This document shows, one piece after another, positions 7,756 through 15,388 of a DNA stretch of 18,131 nucleotides. Made by a program: the position numbers and the translations under genes. Source of the DNA: CAYLXU01 sp964388055 (GTDB lineage: Bacteria; Patescibacteriota; Minisyncoccia; UBA6257; JACRHW01). Below the pieces are notes generated by a model. It worked only from the letters and a program-made list of their open reading frames with translations, was not told the origin of the DNA and searched no databases. Positions within the stretch are counted from its first letter, which is position 1. The number at the start of each line of letters is the position of its first letter. Location: assembly GCA_964388055.1 (NCBI GenBank), contig CAYLXU010000011.1, forward strand, positions 1 through 18,131, in the 5' to 3' direction.

Positions 7756-9120
7756 TTATTCACTGTAGGAGTTTTTTATCCAGTCGAGGATCTTAAGTGT
7801 GTCGTTTCCGTTGTCTTTGGAGTCGAGCACTATGATTGCGATGGGTCGTTTTTGGTTTTGCGACGTTATTTCAAAGACTGAAAGCATCGTTTCTCCTGCG
7901 GCGTTTGTTTTTCCAACTTTTCCTCCCACAAAATCAGTCCTTGCCTCGAATTGATTCAGATTTTTAAGATTGGTGAATTCAGGAGATCCATATGCAGTGT
8001 GGTTTAGTCTCCCGGTTGAAATTTTTAAAATAAAACTTCTGTTGTGATAGAGGTAGCGTGCCAGCGCAAAAAGATCTTCTGCAGTTGAGGTGTTGTCAGG
8101 GCTGATGCCTGCTGGGTCAACAAAGCGCGAATTTTTCATGCCGATTGCCCTTGCCTTTTCGTTCATAAGGGAAATGAAGCGATCCTTCCCAATTATATTA
8201 CTTAGTGTAATGGCTGCTTCATTTGAAGATTCAAGGAGAAGGGGGTATAAGAGATTAAAAATTGAGATTCTTTCCCCCGGTTTAAGGCGAGGTATGGAGG
8301 TGTACACAATGGCTTCATCGGGGACGGTTGTCGTTTTATCGAGATTAATATATTCGGTAACAATAAGCGCGGTTACAAGTTTTGTGATTGAGGCAATTGG
8401 GACAACTTCTTTTGAGAGGCGTTCTTCAAAAACGAAGTTGTTGTTGAGGTCGGCTGCGAGATAGTGTGAGGAAGAAAGTTGTGGTCCTTTTGCGCGATAG
8501 GTGAACTCATCTCCCTCAAAGGATTTTTCAAACACCAGGATGGGTGTACCAATTTTTACCTGTTCAAAAACTTTTTTTGCGTCTTCAGAGGATAATCTAA
8601 TACACCCACCCGAATAGGTTGATGCGACAGGGGTGCCGTCTGGGTAGTATGGCCAGCCGTGGACAAAGAAATTGCCTTGAAATGCCATGCTCCATGGTTG
8701 GTATACTTTTCCAAAGGAGGAAAAATGGTTTGTCTCTTTTGTTTCTATTTTGTAAAGCCCTGCAGGCGTTTCCCACCAAGACCCCTCCTTCCCCTTTGTG
8801 AGTATGGGGACCTGTAGTTTTTCTTGTCCATTTTCATAAAGGGTGAGCTTCATTTCCGACAGGTTCGCCTCAACAAATGTCGTTTTGTTTGCAATAAACT
8901 CTTTTTTTATGTTTTCAAAAAATTTTGCATTTCCCAATTCTGGAAAACTTCCAAATTTAAAGTTTATATCTTTGCCGTTCCAATCCTCGGTAAAGGGAAT
9001 ACTATAGAACTCTGCTCTGTTTTGTGAGTAAAGTGAATACCATAATAACCCTGCGATCAGGATTATTGAAAATACTATGACGCTATAAAGCGGGATTGAT
9101 GTTTTAAGAAAACGTTTCAT
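7756..9120 (-). CDS. Fusion of L,D-transpeptidase (YkuD) and D,D-carboxypeptidase (peptidase S11)
   Basis: This 454-residue protein has an N-terminal membrane anchor (about 9-30) and two enzyme domains outside. Residues 80-200 form a YkuD domain: H154 (FFVHG) and the nucleophile C173 in YSGGCIRLS. L,D-transpeptidases make 3-3 cross-links using tetrapeptide donors. Residues 215-450 form a penicillin-binding S11 domain: S244-I-T-K247 (SxxK), S298-S-N300 (SxN) and K401-V-G403 in place of the usual KTG, followed by KTNAAGETML, typical of S11. S11 enzymes remove the terminal D-Ala from pentapeptides. The product of the second domain is the donor for the first, so the fusion is likely to couple two successive steps. 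A weak -10-like TAAATT ends 6 bases before the ATG. No Shine-Dalgarno sequence is present. Confidence 0.93.
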   Translation of the reverse strand: MKRFLKTSIPLYSVIVFSIILIAGLLWYSLYSQNRAEFYSIPFTEDWNGKDINFKFGSFPELGNAKFFENIKKEFIANKTTFVEANLSEMKLTLYENGQEKLQVPILTKGKEGSWWETPAGLYKIETKETNHFSSFGKVYQPWSMAFQGNFFVHGWPYYPDGTPVASTYSGGCIRLSSEDAKKVFEQVKIGTPILVFEKSFEGDEFTYRAKGPQLSSSHYLAADLNNNFVFEERLSKEVVPIASITKLVTALIVTEYINLDKTTTVPDEAIVYTSIPRLKPGERISIFNLLYPLLLESSNEAAITLSNIIGKDRFISLMNEKARAIGMKNSRFVDPAGISPDNTSTAEDLFALARYLYHNRSFILKISTGRLNHTAYGSPEFTNLKNLNQFEARTDFVGGKVGKTNAAGETMLSVFEITSQNQKRPIAIIVLDSKDNGNDTLKILDWIKNSYSE

Positions 9121-9202
9121 GACGACAATTTAGTATTTAGAATCTAACCCCTTAGAAACCATTTGAATTAATTTAGATATGTATTGTCAGACTTCATGTT
9201 AA

Positions 9203-10747
9203 CTACTGGCCTTTTGTTTCTACTCTATATTGTAACGCTTCTGCAACGTGTTCGTAAGAGATGTTTTGGCTTTGCGAGACGTCTGCTATCGTTCGTGCAA
9301 CTCGTAGGACTCTATAATAGCTTCGTGGCGAAAGGTGATATTTTTTAATGGCCAATTTTAAAAGATCTTCGCTTTTCGAGTCTAGTGGGATGTGGGTATG
9401 TATTGTTGATGAGGGGATTTCGCTATTGGTTGTAAGCCCTCTTTCTGAAAGCCTCTTTTGTTGGATTTTGCGTGCCATGCGCACTCGATTTAGAACACTT
9501 TCCGAGGATTCTTCTGTGGTTGTGTTACGCAGTTCTTCATACGAAACTCTTGGGACAAATACTTGCAGATCAATACGATCAAGGATTGGGCCAGAGAGTT
9601 TTCGTTGGTATTTTGTGATATCCCCGCTTGTGCATTTACAGGGTATCTCCTGATCTCCCAGGAACCCGCAAGGACATGGATTGGTTGCTGCCACAAAAAT
9701 AAATTGTGCTGGAAATATCATTGCGCCCCGAGAACGAGATATCGTTACGACCCTATCTTCGAGGGGTTGTCGTAATGATTCAAGCACATCTCGTTGAAAT
9801 TCTGTGAGTTCATCTAGGAAGAGTACTCCTCGGTGTGCCAGTGTTATCTCTCCTGGTTTTGGAAATGTTCCTCCCCCTACGAGTGATACCGCAGATGCGG
9901 TGTGGTGCGGGGCTCGGAATGGCCTTTTTGTAATAAGATTGCTACCTCTCTCAAGGAGGCCACACGCACTATATATTTCTGTTACTTCAAGACCCTCTTC
10001 TCGTGTAAGGGGTGGGAGTATCGAAGTGAGTGCCCGGGCGGCCATAGTTTTTCCGGTGCCCGGAGGGCCTATAAGGAGTATGTTGTGTCCTCCACTTGCT
10101 GCGATTTCGAGGGCGCGTTTTACTGTACGTTGTCCTTTGAGGTGCTGGAGATCGTATTCCCCTTTCTTTTTGGGATTCTCCTCTAAAGTTTCGTTTTTTG
10201 TGCGAACACTGCGAAGTAGTTCCACTCCTTCTAGGTGGCTGATGAGTGCTCGCAGGTTTTTTACCGGATATACGATAATGCCTTCTACAATAGCCGCTTC
10301 TTCAGCGTTCTCGAAGGGGACAAAGATTTCCTGGAATCCTCTGCGCTTCATCTCAAGCGTGATTGGTAACACGCCTGGCGATGGGCGTATGTCTCCTCCA
10401 AGCGCAACTTCACCTATAAAGATTTTTTGCTCCAATGAGGGAACACGAATCTGTTCAGTGGCGACAAGATATCCGATACTCATTGCGACGTCGAAATGGG
10501 TCCCCTCTTTTTTTAGGTCAGCAGGCGCAAGGTTTACTACAACTTTTCTTGTCTGTTTATTTGGAGGAAGGACTCCGCTGTTTTTGAGAGCCATCGTTAC
10601 ACGATCCTTCGCTTCCCCTATTGCTTTGTCCCCAAGTCCTACAATGTTAAAACTGTAGAGGCCGGGTGCGGTATCAACCTCTACTGTGATGGGTATAGAT
10701 TTCAGCCCGACGATAGTTGCGGTATGAACCTTAATGACATTACTCAT
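9203..10747 (-). CDS. comM: YifB/ComM-type AAA+ ATPase (magnesium-chelatase-like)
   Basis: This is a 514-residue AAA+ protein. The N-terminal ChlI-like domain is residues 1-175. The AAA+ core has Walker A GPPGTGKT (227-234) and Walker B GVLFLDE (307-313). CPCG and CKC (358-372) supply four cysteines that could bind zinc, and the Mg-chelatase C-terminal helical domain ends the protein. ComM is known as a hexameric branch-migration helicase that aids recombination of incoming DNA in natural transformation; the name YifB is used where that role is untested. I chose the ATG at 10747 (MSNVIKVHTATIVGL). A GTG at 10774 would add nine residues not typical of the family. It lies 64 bases after the zinc-finger gene, with a hairpin between. 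Confidence 0.95.
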   Translation of the reverse strand: MSNVIKVHTATIVGLKSIPITVEVDTAPGLYSFNIVGLGDKAIGEAKDRVTMALKNSGVLPPNKQTRKVVVNLAPADLKKEGTHFDVAMSIGYLVATEQIRVPSLEQKIFIGEVALGGDIRPSPGVLPITLEMKRRGFQEIFVPFENAEEAAIVEGIIVYPVKNLRALISHLEGVELLRSVRTKNETLEENPKKKGEYDLQHLKGQRTVKRALEIAASGGHNILLIGPPGTGKTMAARALTSILPPLTREEGLEVTEIYSACGLLERGSNLITKRPFRAPHHTASAVSLVGGGTFPKPGEITLAHRGVLFLDELTEFQRDVLESLRQPLEDRVVTISRSRGAMIFPAQFIFVAATNPCPCGFLGDQEIPCKCTSGDITKYQRKLSGPILDRIDLQVFVPRVSYEELRNTTTEESSESVLNRVRMARKIQQKRLSERGLTTNSEIPSSTIHTHIPLDSKSEDLLKLAIKKYHLSPRSYYRVLRVARTIADVSQSQNISYEHVAEALQYRVETKGQ

Positions 10748-10760
10748 TGGCGAATGAAGA

Positions 10761-10794
10761 ATGCCGCCCCACACAGATAAGATGGAGGCGGCAT
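10761..10794 (-). other. GC-rich hairpin between the zinc-finger gene and comM
   Basis: ATGCCGCC at 10761-10768 and GGCGGCAT at 10787-10794 form a perfect 8-bp stem with an 18-base loop. On the minus strand it follows the zinc-finger stop codon and ends 13 bases before the comM ATG. No T-run follows (ATTCTTCATT), so it is a poor terminator. It could instead stabilise the upstream message or modulate comM translation. Confidence 0.5.
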
Positions 10795-10811
10795 GTAACA
10801 GAATTGTGTGT

Positions 10812-11171
10812 TTATTCTTTTGTACAATCGAGGCAAAAAGGACGTGCGGGGTCTATCTCCAGACTTCTATTGGCAATTTCTTTCTTGCATGATTCACATA
10901 GGCCGTACGCACCACTTTCCATTTTTCGTAAGGCTGATTCAATGTGGTGAAGGCGTGTTTCGAGTACCTGCTTAACCGCAAGAGACGCCCCAAGATCTTC
11001 TGCCTCGTCTGCCTCTGCACTTTCATAGTCTTCTGTATCCGAACCGAAGTCGGTAATCTTTGGTTCATATCCTACATCGGTTTTGATGCTTACTTCTTTT
11101 AATTCTCTTTCGATCTCCTCTTTTTCTGTTTCAAGTTTTGTTTTTAGTTCTTGTAAAAGACTTTGGTCCAT
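10812..11171 (-). CDS. DksA/TraR-family zinc-finger protein
   Basis: This 119-residue protein has a charged, Glu/Lys-rich helical N-terminal half (a coiled-coil hairpin in the family). The C-terminal four-cysteine zinc finger is CESC (92-95) with CLDC (113-116). The family binds RNA polymerase through the secondary channel and tunes initiation, often with ppGpp in the case of DksA. The region expected to carry the tip aspartates reads SDTEDYESAEADEAED, highly acidic, but I cannot say which residue is equivalent. It resembles the shorter YteA/TraR-like members more than enterobacterial DksA. The ATG at 11171 is chosen because the family-like helix begins there and a good promoter lies just upstream. 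An extension to 11219 would cross that promoter. Confidence 0.88.
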   Translation of the reverse strand: MDQSLLQELKTKLETEKEEIERELKEVSIKTDVGYEPKITDFGSDTEDYESAEADEAEDLGASLAVKQVLETRLHHIESALRKMESGAYGLCESCKKEIANRSLEIDPARPFCLDCTKE

Positions 11172-11190
11172 ATTGTTGAGTGATATGGTT

Positions 11191-11219
11191 TTTATACACT
11201 GAATACCACAAAATATCAA
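11191..11219 (-). promoter_or_regulatory. Sigma-70-type promoter of the DksA/TraR-like gene
   Basis: The minus strand shows TTGATA (11219-11214), a 17-base spacer and TATAAA (11196-11191). This is the best two-box promoter in the window. It predicts a leader of about 13 bases before the ATG at 11171, with no Shine-Dalgarno sequence in it. Confidence 0.7.
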
Positions 11220-11321
11220 CTTTATTAGAAATAATTTACCTTAGGTACTTCGAGTATTCAAGTTCGTTAGAAATATTCTAATGAGCAAGGCGCAGGTGTT
11301 ATTTTTAGTGGGAGTCAGCCA

Positions 11322-12518
11322 TTATTGTAACCGGTTGATTACCTCCTTGAGCGTGGCATACGAAGTGGCAACAATAAGGTTGTCATTGAACCATGCATAA
11401 TTAAGACTGTTTGGACCCTCGAATCTCCTGTAGCGCACTTCTTTTGTGATGTTGCCAACTCCTCCATCGAGGAAAGAGGGTGTGGGGGTTCCGGGATCTT
11501 TAATATAAAGTTGAGTCACAGTGAATTGGCTATCCTGCTCGATAATTTGTTGAATTTTCTCTTTGAGAAGTACGATATTTTGGGTTTCCCCTTTTAGTCT
11601 CATTATCAAAAATGGCCACGTTCCGGTTTCGTCATAATAAAGCCCAAGTGTGTAGTCCTCACTAAAGGATTCATAGGGAAATCCGACGAAAAAGAAGTCT
11701 CCAAACGAAGAAAGTGGTATGGGTTGATTATCGAGATTTAATACGACTTCTTGAAGCGTGTTTGGTGTTTCTTTTGAGAAGCTCGCAAGGGTTGCCCTTA
11801 TGTTTTCTAGGGTTATGGCACTAAAGGTTGCTGATGCGGTTTTGTCCGCCGGTTTTCTAAAGAAACTTGTATGTGTAAATGTTGGCCGTGGTGTCGGTTT
11901 TGGTTCTGGTGTGGCGGATTCTTTGGGGACTGGAAGTGTTGTTTTCTTTGTAAGGAAAGGGGTTATGGCATCATATCCAAAAAATCCGAGTCCGCCGATT
12001 ATGAGCAGAAGGGTCAGGATTCCTATTAGTATCCCCGATCGGCTCTTTCTGTTCTGCTGTGAAGGGGTAATGGTCGGTTCTTTGGCTTCTGCCACGGGTT
12101 GTGGGGAGGAGGCTGGCGTTGCTGTTTGGGAGGATTTTGCCACCGATTTTATATCCGAGTCCATTGTCCGTATGATGATTTGCGCGGGAGTTGGTGGTGA
12201 TGGTGTTCGCATCGTGCGTTGCGTTTGTGGTTGTCCCATAGTTGGAGGACGGATTGGTTCCCACTGAGTTTGTCGAAAGGGTTGTTGTAACGGTGTGGCA
12301 GTTGGTTGGGGTGCCGCTTGTTGTGTAGGTGTTGGAGTTGTTAAGGTTGTTGCTGTTGTTTTTAGTTGAGGGTCGGGTTCTGTTTTTGGTGGTGTAGCGA
12401 GCGGCTGTTGGGGTGTTGGTTTTTGGGACACTTGATTGTTTTGGGCACTCACGTTGTCCGCGGTAGTTGGTGGAACGTCTACTGGAATATGAAAGGGTTT
12501 TTGTTGGTCGTCGTTCAT
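11322..12518 (-). CDS. Single-pass membrane protein with disordered Pro/Thr/Gln-rich N-terminus
   Basis: This 398-residue protein is of no recognised family. Residues 1-115 are Pro/Thr/Gln-rich and disordered. A short motif IRTMDSDIKSV is at 116-126, then a low-complexity stretch with basic residues, then a membrane helix at about 162-182 (GILIGILTLLLIIGG). The rest is a Pro/Thr linker and a folded domain of about 170 residues, which should be outside the cell. The start is set at ATG 12518 (MNDDQQ). A longer reading to 12623 would translate the A/T repeat block and is rejected. TGTTACAAT ends 9 bases before this ATG. From memory, a similar xRTYxSDI-like segment recurs before the membrane helix of other Patescibacteria proteins; its role is unknown to me. 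Confidence 0.8.
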   Translation of the reverse strand: MNDDQQKPFHIPVDVPPTTADNVSAQNNQVSQKPTPQQPLATPPKTEPDPQLKTTATTLTTPTPTQQAAPQPTATPLQQPFRQTQWEPIRPPTMGQPQTQRTMRTPSPPTPAQIIIRTMDSDIKSVAKSSQTATPASSPQPVAEAKEPTITPSQQNRKSRSGILIGILTLLLIIGGLGFFGYDAITPFLTKKTTLPVPKESATPEPKPTPRPTFTHTSFFRKPADKTASATFSAITLENIRATLASFSKETPNTLQEVVLNLDNQPIPLSSFGDFFFVGFPYESFSEDYTLGLYYDETGTWPFLIMRLKGETQNIVLLKEKIQQIIEQDSQFTVTQLYIKDPGTPTPSFLDGGVGNITKEVRYRRFEGPNSLNYAWFNDNLIVATSYATLKEVINRLQ

Positions 12519-12527
12519 AATGGTTTT

Positions 12528-12536
12528 ATTGTAACA
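12528..12536 (-). promoter_or_regulatory. Extended -10 promoter of the Pro/Thr/Gln-rich membrane protein
   Basis: The minus strand reads TGTTACAAT. The hexamer TACAAT ends 9 bases before the ATG at 12518. No -35 match is present at normal spacing. The predicted leader is two or three bases at most. Confidence 0.5.
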
Positions 12537-12537
12537 C

Positions 12538-12559
12538 AAAACCTCTCGGAGGGAGAGGT
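12538..12559 (-). terminator. Possible terminator downstream of pnp
   Basis: ACCTCTC at 12541-12547 pairs with GAGAGGT at 12553-12559 around a 5-base loop. On the minus strand it is followed by TTTTG, a short T-tract. It lies after pnp and the A/T repeat block and directly before the next promoter, where a terminator is expected. The T-tract is weak. Confidence 0.5.
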
Positions 12560-12564
12560 ATGTG

Positions 12565-12705
12565 TATAAAAATTCAAAATCTGAATATCGAAACCCGAAA
12601 CAATATTTAACATATAAATTCAAAAAACAAAATTGTTTTAAATTTATAATTTATATGTTTGAATTTATTTCTGATTTAGTGCTTCGTATTTGGAGTTTAC
12701 GGTTT
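12565..12705. repeat. A/T-rich degenerate repeat block with nested inverted repeats
   Basis: This stretch between pnp and the next gene is built from degenerate words such as TTCAAAA, AATTTATA and TTCGTATTTGG. Inside it, 12609-12620 pairs with 12648-12659 (12 bp), and AAAACAA pairs with TTGTTTT around 12624-12639, giving a nested cruciform-like fold. No open frame there looks coding. It shares vocabulary with the intergenic block near 6461 and may be a decayed small mobile element or a slippage-prone repeat. Confidence 0.55.
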
Positions 12706-12709
12706 TGTA

Positions 12710-14812
12710 TTACTGTTCTCCTTGTGCGGCCTTAAGAGAAAGACCAATTTTTCCATCTGGTTCTATGCGTAATACCTTTACGCGCACTCTGTCGCCTAGA
12801 TTTACTACATCTGTCACTTTTTCAACGCGTCTGTTAGCGAGTTCTGAGATGTGTACCATCCCTTCTTTTCCAGGCAATACTTCAACAAGGGCTCCGAAAT
12901 CCATAATCCTCGTGACTGGACCCTCAACAATCTCTCCAACAGTGAGCTCTTTTGTGATGTTGTTAATAATTGACACCGCCTCTTCCGTTTGTGCGGCGTT
13001 TGTGCCGGTTACATAGATTGTTCCATCATCTTCAATATCGATAGTGGTGTTTGTTCTTGCAATGATGTCATTGATTACTTTACCTCCTGAACCAATAACA
13101 TCTCGAATCTTGTCCGGATCAATGTGAAGCGTAAAGATTCTTGGGGCATGTTTTGAGAGTTCTTTTCTCGGTTCGCTTAACACTTTTTGCATTTCTCCGA
13201 GAATATGAAGTCGCGCCGTCTTTGCGCGCATAAGCACTTCTTCAACCATTTGTAGAGTAAGCCCATCGATTTTTACATCAAGTTGGATTGCATTTACCCC
13301 GTTTTTTGTTCCTGAGACTTTAAAGTCCATATCGCCATAGTGATCTTCCGGTCCTTGAATGTCTGTAAGAATTTTGTATTTGCCTGTGCTTGGATCAGAC
13401 ATGAGTCCCATTGCGATGCCCCCTACCATTTCTTTGAGGGGGACGCCCGCATCCATTAATGCGAGCGAGACGCCACATGTTGAGGCCATGGATGAGGATC
13501 CGTTTGACGAAAGTACTTCTGATACGGCTCGGATAGTATAAGGAAATACTTCTTTGCTTGGAATCATTGCGTGGATCCCTTTCGTTGCAAGTGCGCCGTG
13601 GCCTATTTCCCTTCTTCCAGGGCCACGGAAGGGCCCCGTTTCCCCTACAGAATAGGGGGGAAAGTTGTAGTGGAGCATAAAACGTCGTTTTGTAGATGAT
13701 TCCATTCCTTCTACAATCTGTTCATCGCCAGGCGCGCCCAAGGTAACTACGCAAAATGCTTGTGTGTTTCCGCGCATAAAAATAGCGGATCCGTGCGCAC
13801 GTGGTAGGACGCTGGCATGAATTTCGAGTGGTCGTACCTCATCCATTGCGCGACCATCCGGGCGCCTATCGTGTTCTATTGCGTTTTGGTGAACCACTCG
13901 GTCGATCTCTTCCTCAAGAAGATGGTTGGTGCCTTTTATCAACTCCTCACCAAATCCTTTTTCTTGGAGATGGGTTAAAAGATCGTTTTTTACTTTTTCC
14001 AGATTATCTTGTCTTTTGAGCTTGTCCTTTTCATAGATTGCTCCGTCAAGCAAAGGACCCACAAAATCTTTAATTGCGGTTGTGAACTCTTTAGGAAACT
14101 CTTTAAGGAGGATGTCTGCTTTCTTTCGATTTTGTTCGTTGATAATTTTGGTTTGAAATTCGATGAGGCGGTGTAACTCTTTTTCTGCAATTGTCATAGC
14201 ATGCATAACGTCAGATTCGGCAACTTCTTTCCCTTCCCCGTCAATCATGTTTAGCTTCCCCTTTGCCATAGCAAGGAAGAGATCAAGATCTGCTTCCGCA
14301 CGCTGGGCAAGTGTTGGGTTTATGATATAGTCGTTTCCCATTTTTGCGATGCGCACTGCTGCGGCTGGTCCGTCCCACGGAATGTCCGATGTGGCGAGCG
14401 CAAGAGATGCTGCGTTTAATCCAAGCATATCCGGATCGTTTTCTCCGTCAAAGGAAAGTGTAGTTGCAACCACTTGAACATCCCTTCTGAGGCGATGGTC
14501 AAAGAGTGGTCTAATCGAGCGATCAATCATTCGACCAGTAAGAACGGCTTCTTCGGAGGGCCTTCCCTCTCTTCGTACGAATCTACTTCCGAGAATTTTT
14601 CCCGCTGCATAGAATTTTTCTTCATATTCAACGGTAAGAGGAAAGAAGTCCAGATCCATTTTGTCCTTTTTTCCCATTACTGCCGTTCCAAGAAGCACGG
14701 TATCACCATATTTGAGCATAACGGATCCGTTTGCCTGCTCTGCAAGGCGACTAAAGGACACTTTTAATTCTTTCCCCCCTATTTCAATTGTGTAATCTTT
14801 CGTTTGTAACAT
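12710..14812 (-). CDS. pnp: Polyribonucleotide nucleotidyltransferase (PNPase)
   Basis: PNPase degrades RNA 3'-5' by phosphorolysis and can add tails in reverse. At 700 residues it has two RNase PH domains joined by a helical linker, a KH domain (about 555-624, with the G-S-G-G loop near 574-577) and an S1 domain (about 625-695, GEIVEGPVTRIMDFGALVEV). Family signatures seen include FFPLTVEYEEKFYAAGKI, GRPSEEAVLTGRMIDRSIRP, and GRREIGHGALA in the second PH domain. I use the ATG at 14812; a TTG two codons upstream is possible. It lies 23 bases after the NYN nuclease gene, with a perfect TATAAT in the gap. The order rpsO-x-pnp extends the rpsO-pnp linkage known in many bacteria. Confidence 0.98.
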   Translation of the reverse strand: MLQTKDYTIEIGGKELKVSFSRLAEQANGSVMLKYGDTVLLGTAVMGKKDKMDLDFFPLTVEYEEKFYAAGKILGSRFVRREGRPSEEAVLTGRMIDRSIRPLFDHRLRRDVQVVATTLSFDGENDPDMLGLNAASLALATSDIPWDGPAAAVRIAKMGNDYIINPTLAQRAEADLDLFLAMAKGKLNMIDGEGKEVAESDVMHAMTIAEKELHRLIEFQTKIINEQNRKKADILLKEFPKEFTTAIKDFVGPLLDGAIYEKDKLKRQDNLEKVKNDLLTHLQEKGFGEELIKGTNHLLEEEIDRVVHQNAIEHDRRPDGRAMDEVRPLEIHASVLPRAHGSAIFMRGNTQAFCVVTLGAPGDEQIVEGMESSTKRRFMLHYNFPPYSVGETGPFRGPGRREIGHGALATKGIHAMIPSKEVFPYTIRAVSEVLSSNGSSSMASTCGVSLALMDAGVPLKEMVGGIAMGLMSDPSTGKYKILTDIQGPEDHYGDMDFKVSGTKNGVNAIQLDVKIDGLTLQMVEEVLMRAKTARLHILGEMQKVLSEPRKELSKHAPRIFTLHIDPDKIRDVIGSGGKVINDIIARTNTTIDIEDDGTIYVTGTNAAQTEEAVSIINNITKELTVGEIVEGPVTRIMDFGALVEVLPGKEGMVHISELANRRVEKVTDVVNLGDRVRVKVLRIEPDGKIGLSLKAAQGEQ

Positions 14813-14826
14813 ACGCAATATGTGTA

Positions 14827-14832
14827 ATTATA
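14827..14832 (-). promoter_or_regulatory. Possible -10 box before pnp
   Basis: TATAAT occurs on the minus strand between the NYN gene stop and the pnp ATG, ending 14 bases before the ATG. It has no TGn extension and no clear -35, in an A/T-rich gap where such a hexamer can arise by chance. It may give pnp a supplementary promoter. Confidence 0.3.
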
Positions 14833-14835
14833 ATT

Positions 14836-15378
14836 TTATTGTTTTGCTGGATATCGTTTAGCCTTTTTTCTTATGGAGAGTAGGAATCGATCTGGATTTT
14901 CTCCAAGATCAACAAAATCGTCAGCAACTTCTTTGAGTTTTCCTGAAGAGCTTTTTCCAAATGCAATGATCTCGACTTGTTTGCCGTTGTTTTTGAGATA
15001 TTCCACAAGTGGTAAAAAGTCGCCGTCTCCTGTTGCAAGAATAATGGCATCGAGCGATGGGGCAAGCCGAATCGCGTCTACTGCCATCCCTACGTCCCAG
15101 TCTGCCTTTTTTGCCCCTCCCGGAAATACCTGGAGGTCTTTCATCTTGAGTTCAAAGCCAGACTTTTCAAGTGCTTCAAAAAAGGATGCTTCTCCTGCTG
15201 GTATGTCACTTTTTACAACATACACAAAAGCACGCACAAGCCGTCTTCCTGCAATTGCTGCTTCGAGCAGCTCCTTAAAGTTTACCCGCGCGCTGTAGAG
15301 GTTTTTTGCAGAGTGATAGAGATTCTGCACATCAATAAGCACGCCAACACGATGCTCACTATATTTAATGACGCCCAT
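14836..15378 (-). CDS. NYN-domain (LabA/DUF88-like, PIN fold) putative ribonuclease
   Basis: This 180-residue protein is a complete NYN domain. Visible conserved acidic positions are D16 and N19 in VLIDVQNLY, D93 and D95 in KKADWDVGMAVDA, and D118 and D120 in ATGDGDFLPLV. These match the metal-binding site of PIN/NYN nucleases. The family includes RNases and the cyanobacterial LabA proteins; the substrate is not predictable. The ATG at 15378 lacks a Shine-Dalgarno sequence; TCTAAAAT lies directly before it. The gene is between rpsO and pnp, downstream of a long RNA hairpin, so a role in RNA processing or turnover with PNPase is a reasonable inference. Confidence 0.9.
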   Translation of the reverse strand: MGVIKYSEHRVGVLIDVQNLYHSAKNLYSARVNFKELLEAAIAGRRLVRAFVYVVKSDIPAGEASFFEALEKSGFELKMKDLQVFPGGAKKADWDVGMAVDAIRLAPSLDAIILATGDGDFLPLVEYLKNNGKQVEIIAFGKSSSGKLKEVADDFVDLGENPDRFLLSIRKKAKRYPAKQ

Positions 15379-15388
15379 ATTTTAGATT

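Noticed and set aside
9804..10658. Long plus-strand open frame of 284 codons
   Set aside because: It lies fully opposite comM, whose motifs are all intact. Its protein is low in recognisable structure and rich in Ser/Arg/Pro, as expected of an antisense shadow.
11220..11321. Gap upstream of the DksA-like gene, with a TTAGAA / TTCTAA mini-hairpin (11267-11281)
   Set aside because: A 6-bp A/T stem without a T-run. No tRNA, small gene or further signal was found there.
11758..12267. Plus-strand open frame of 169 codons
   Set aside because: Antisense to the Pro/Thr/Gln-rich membrane protein; the Gly/Val content is a mirror effect.
12519..12623. N-terminal extension of the membrane protein at 11322
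   Set aside because: It would translate the hairpin, the promoter and part of the A/T repeat block.
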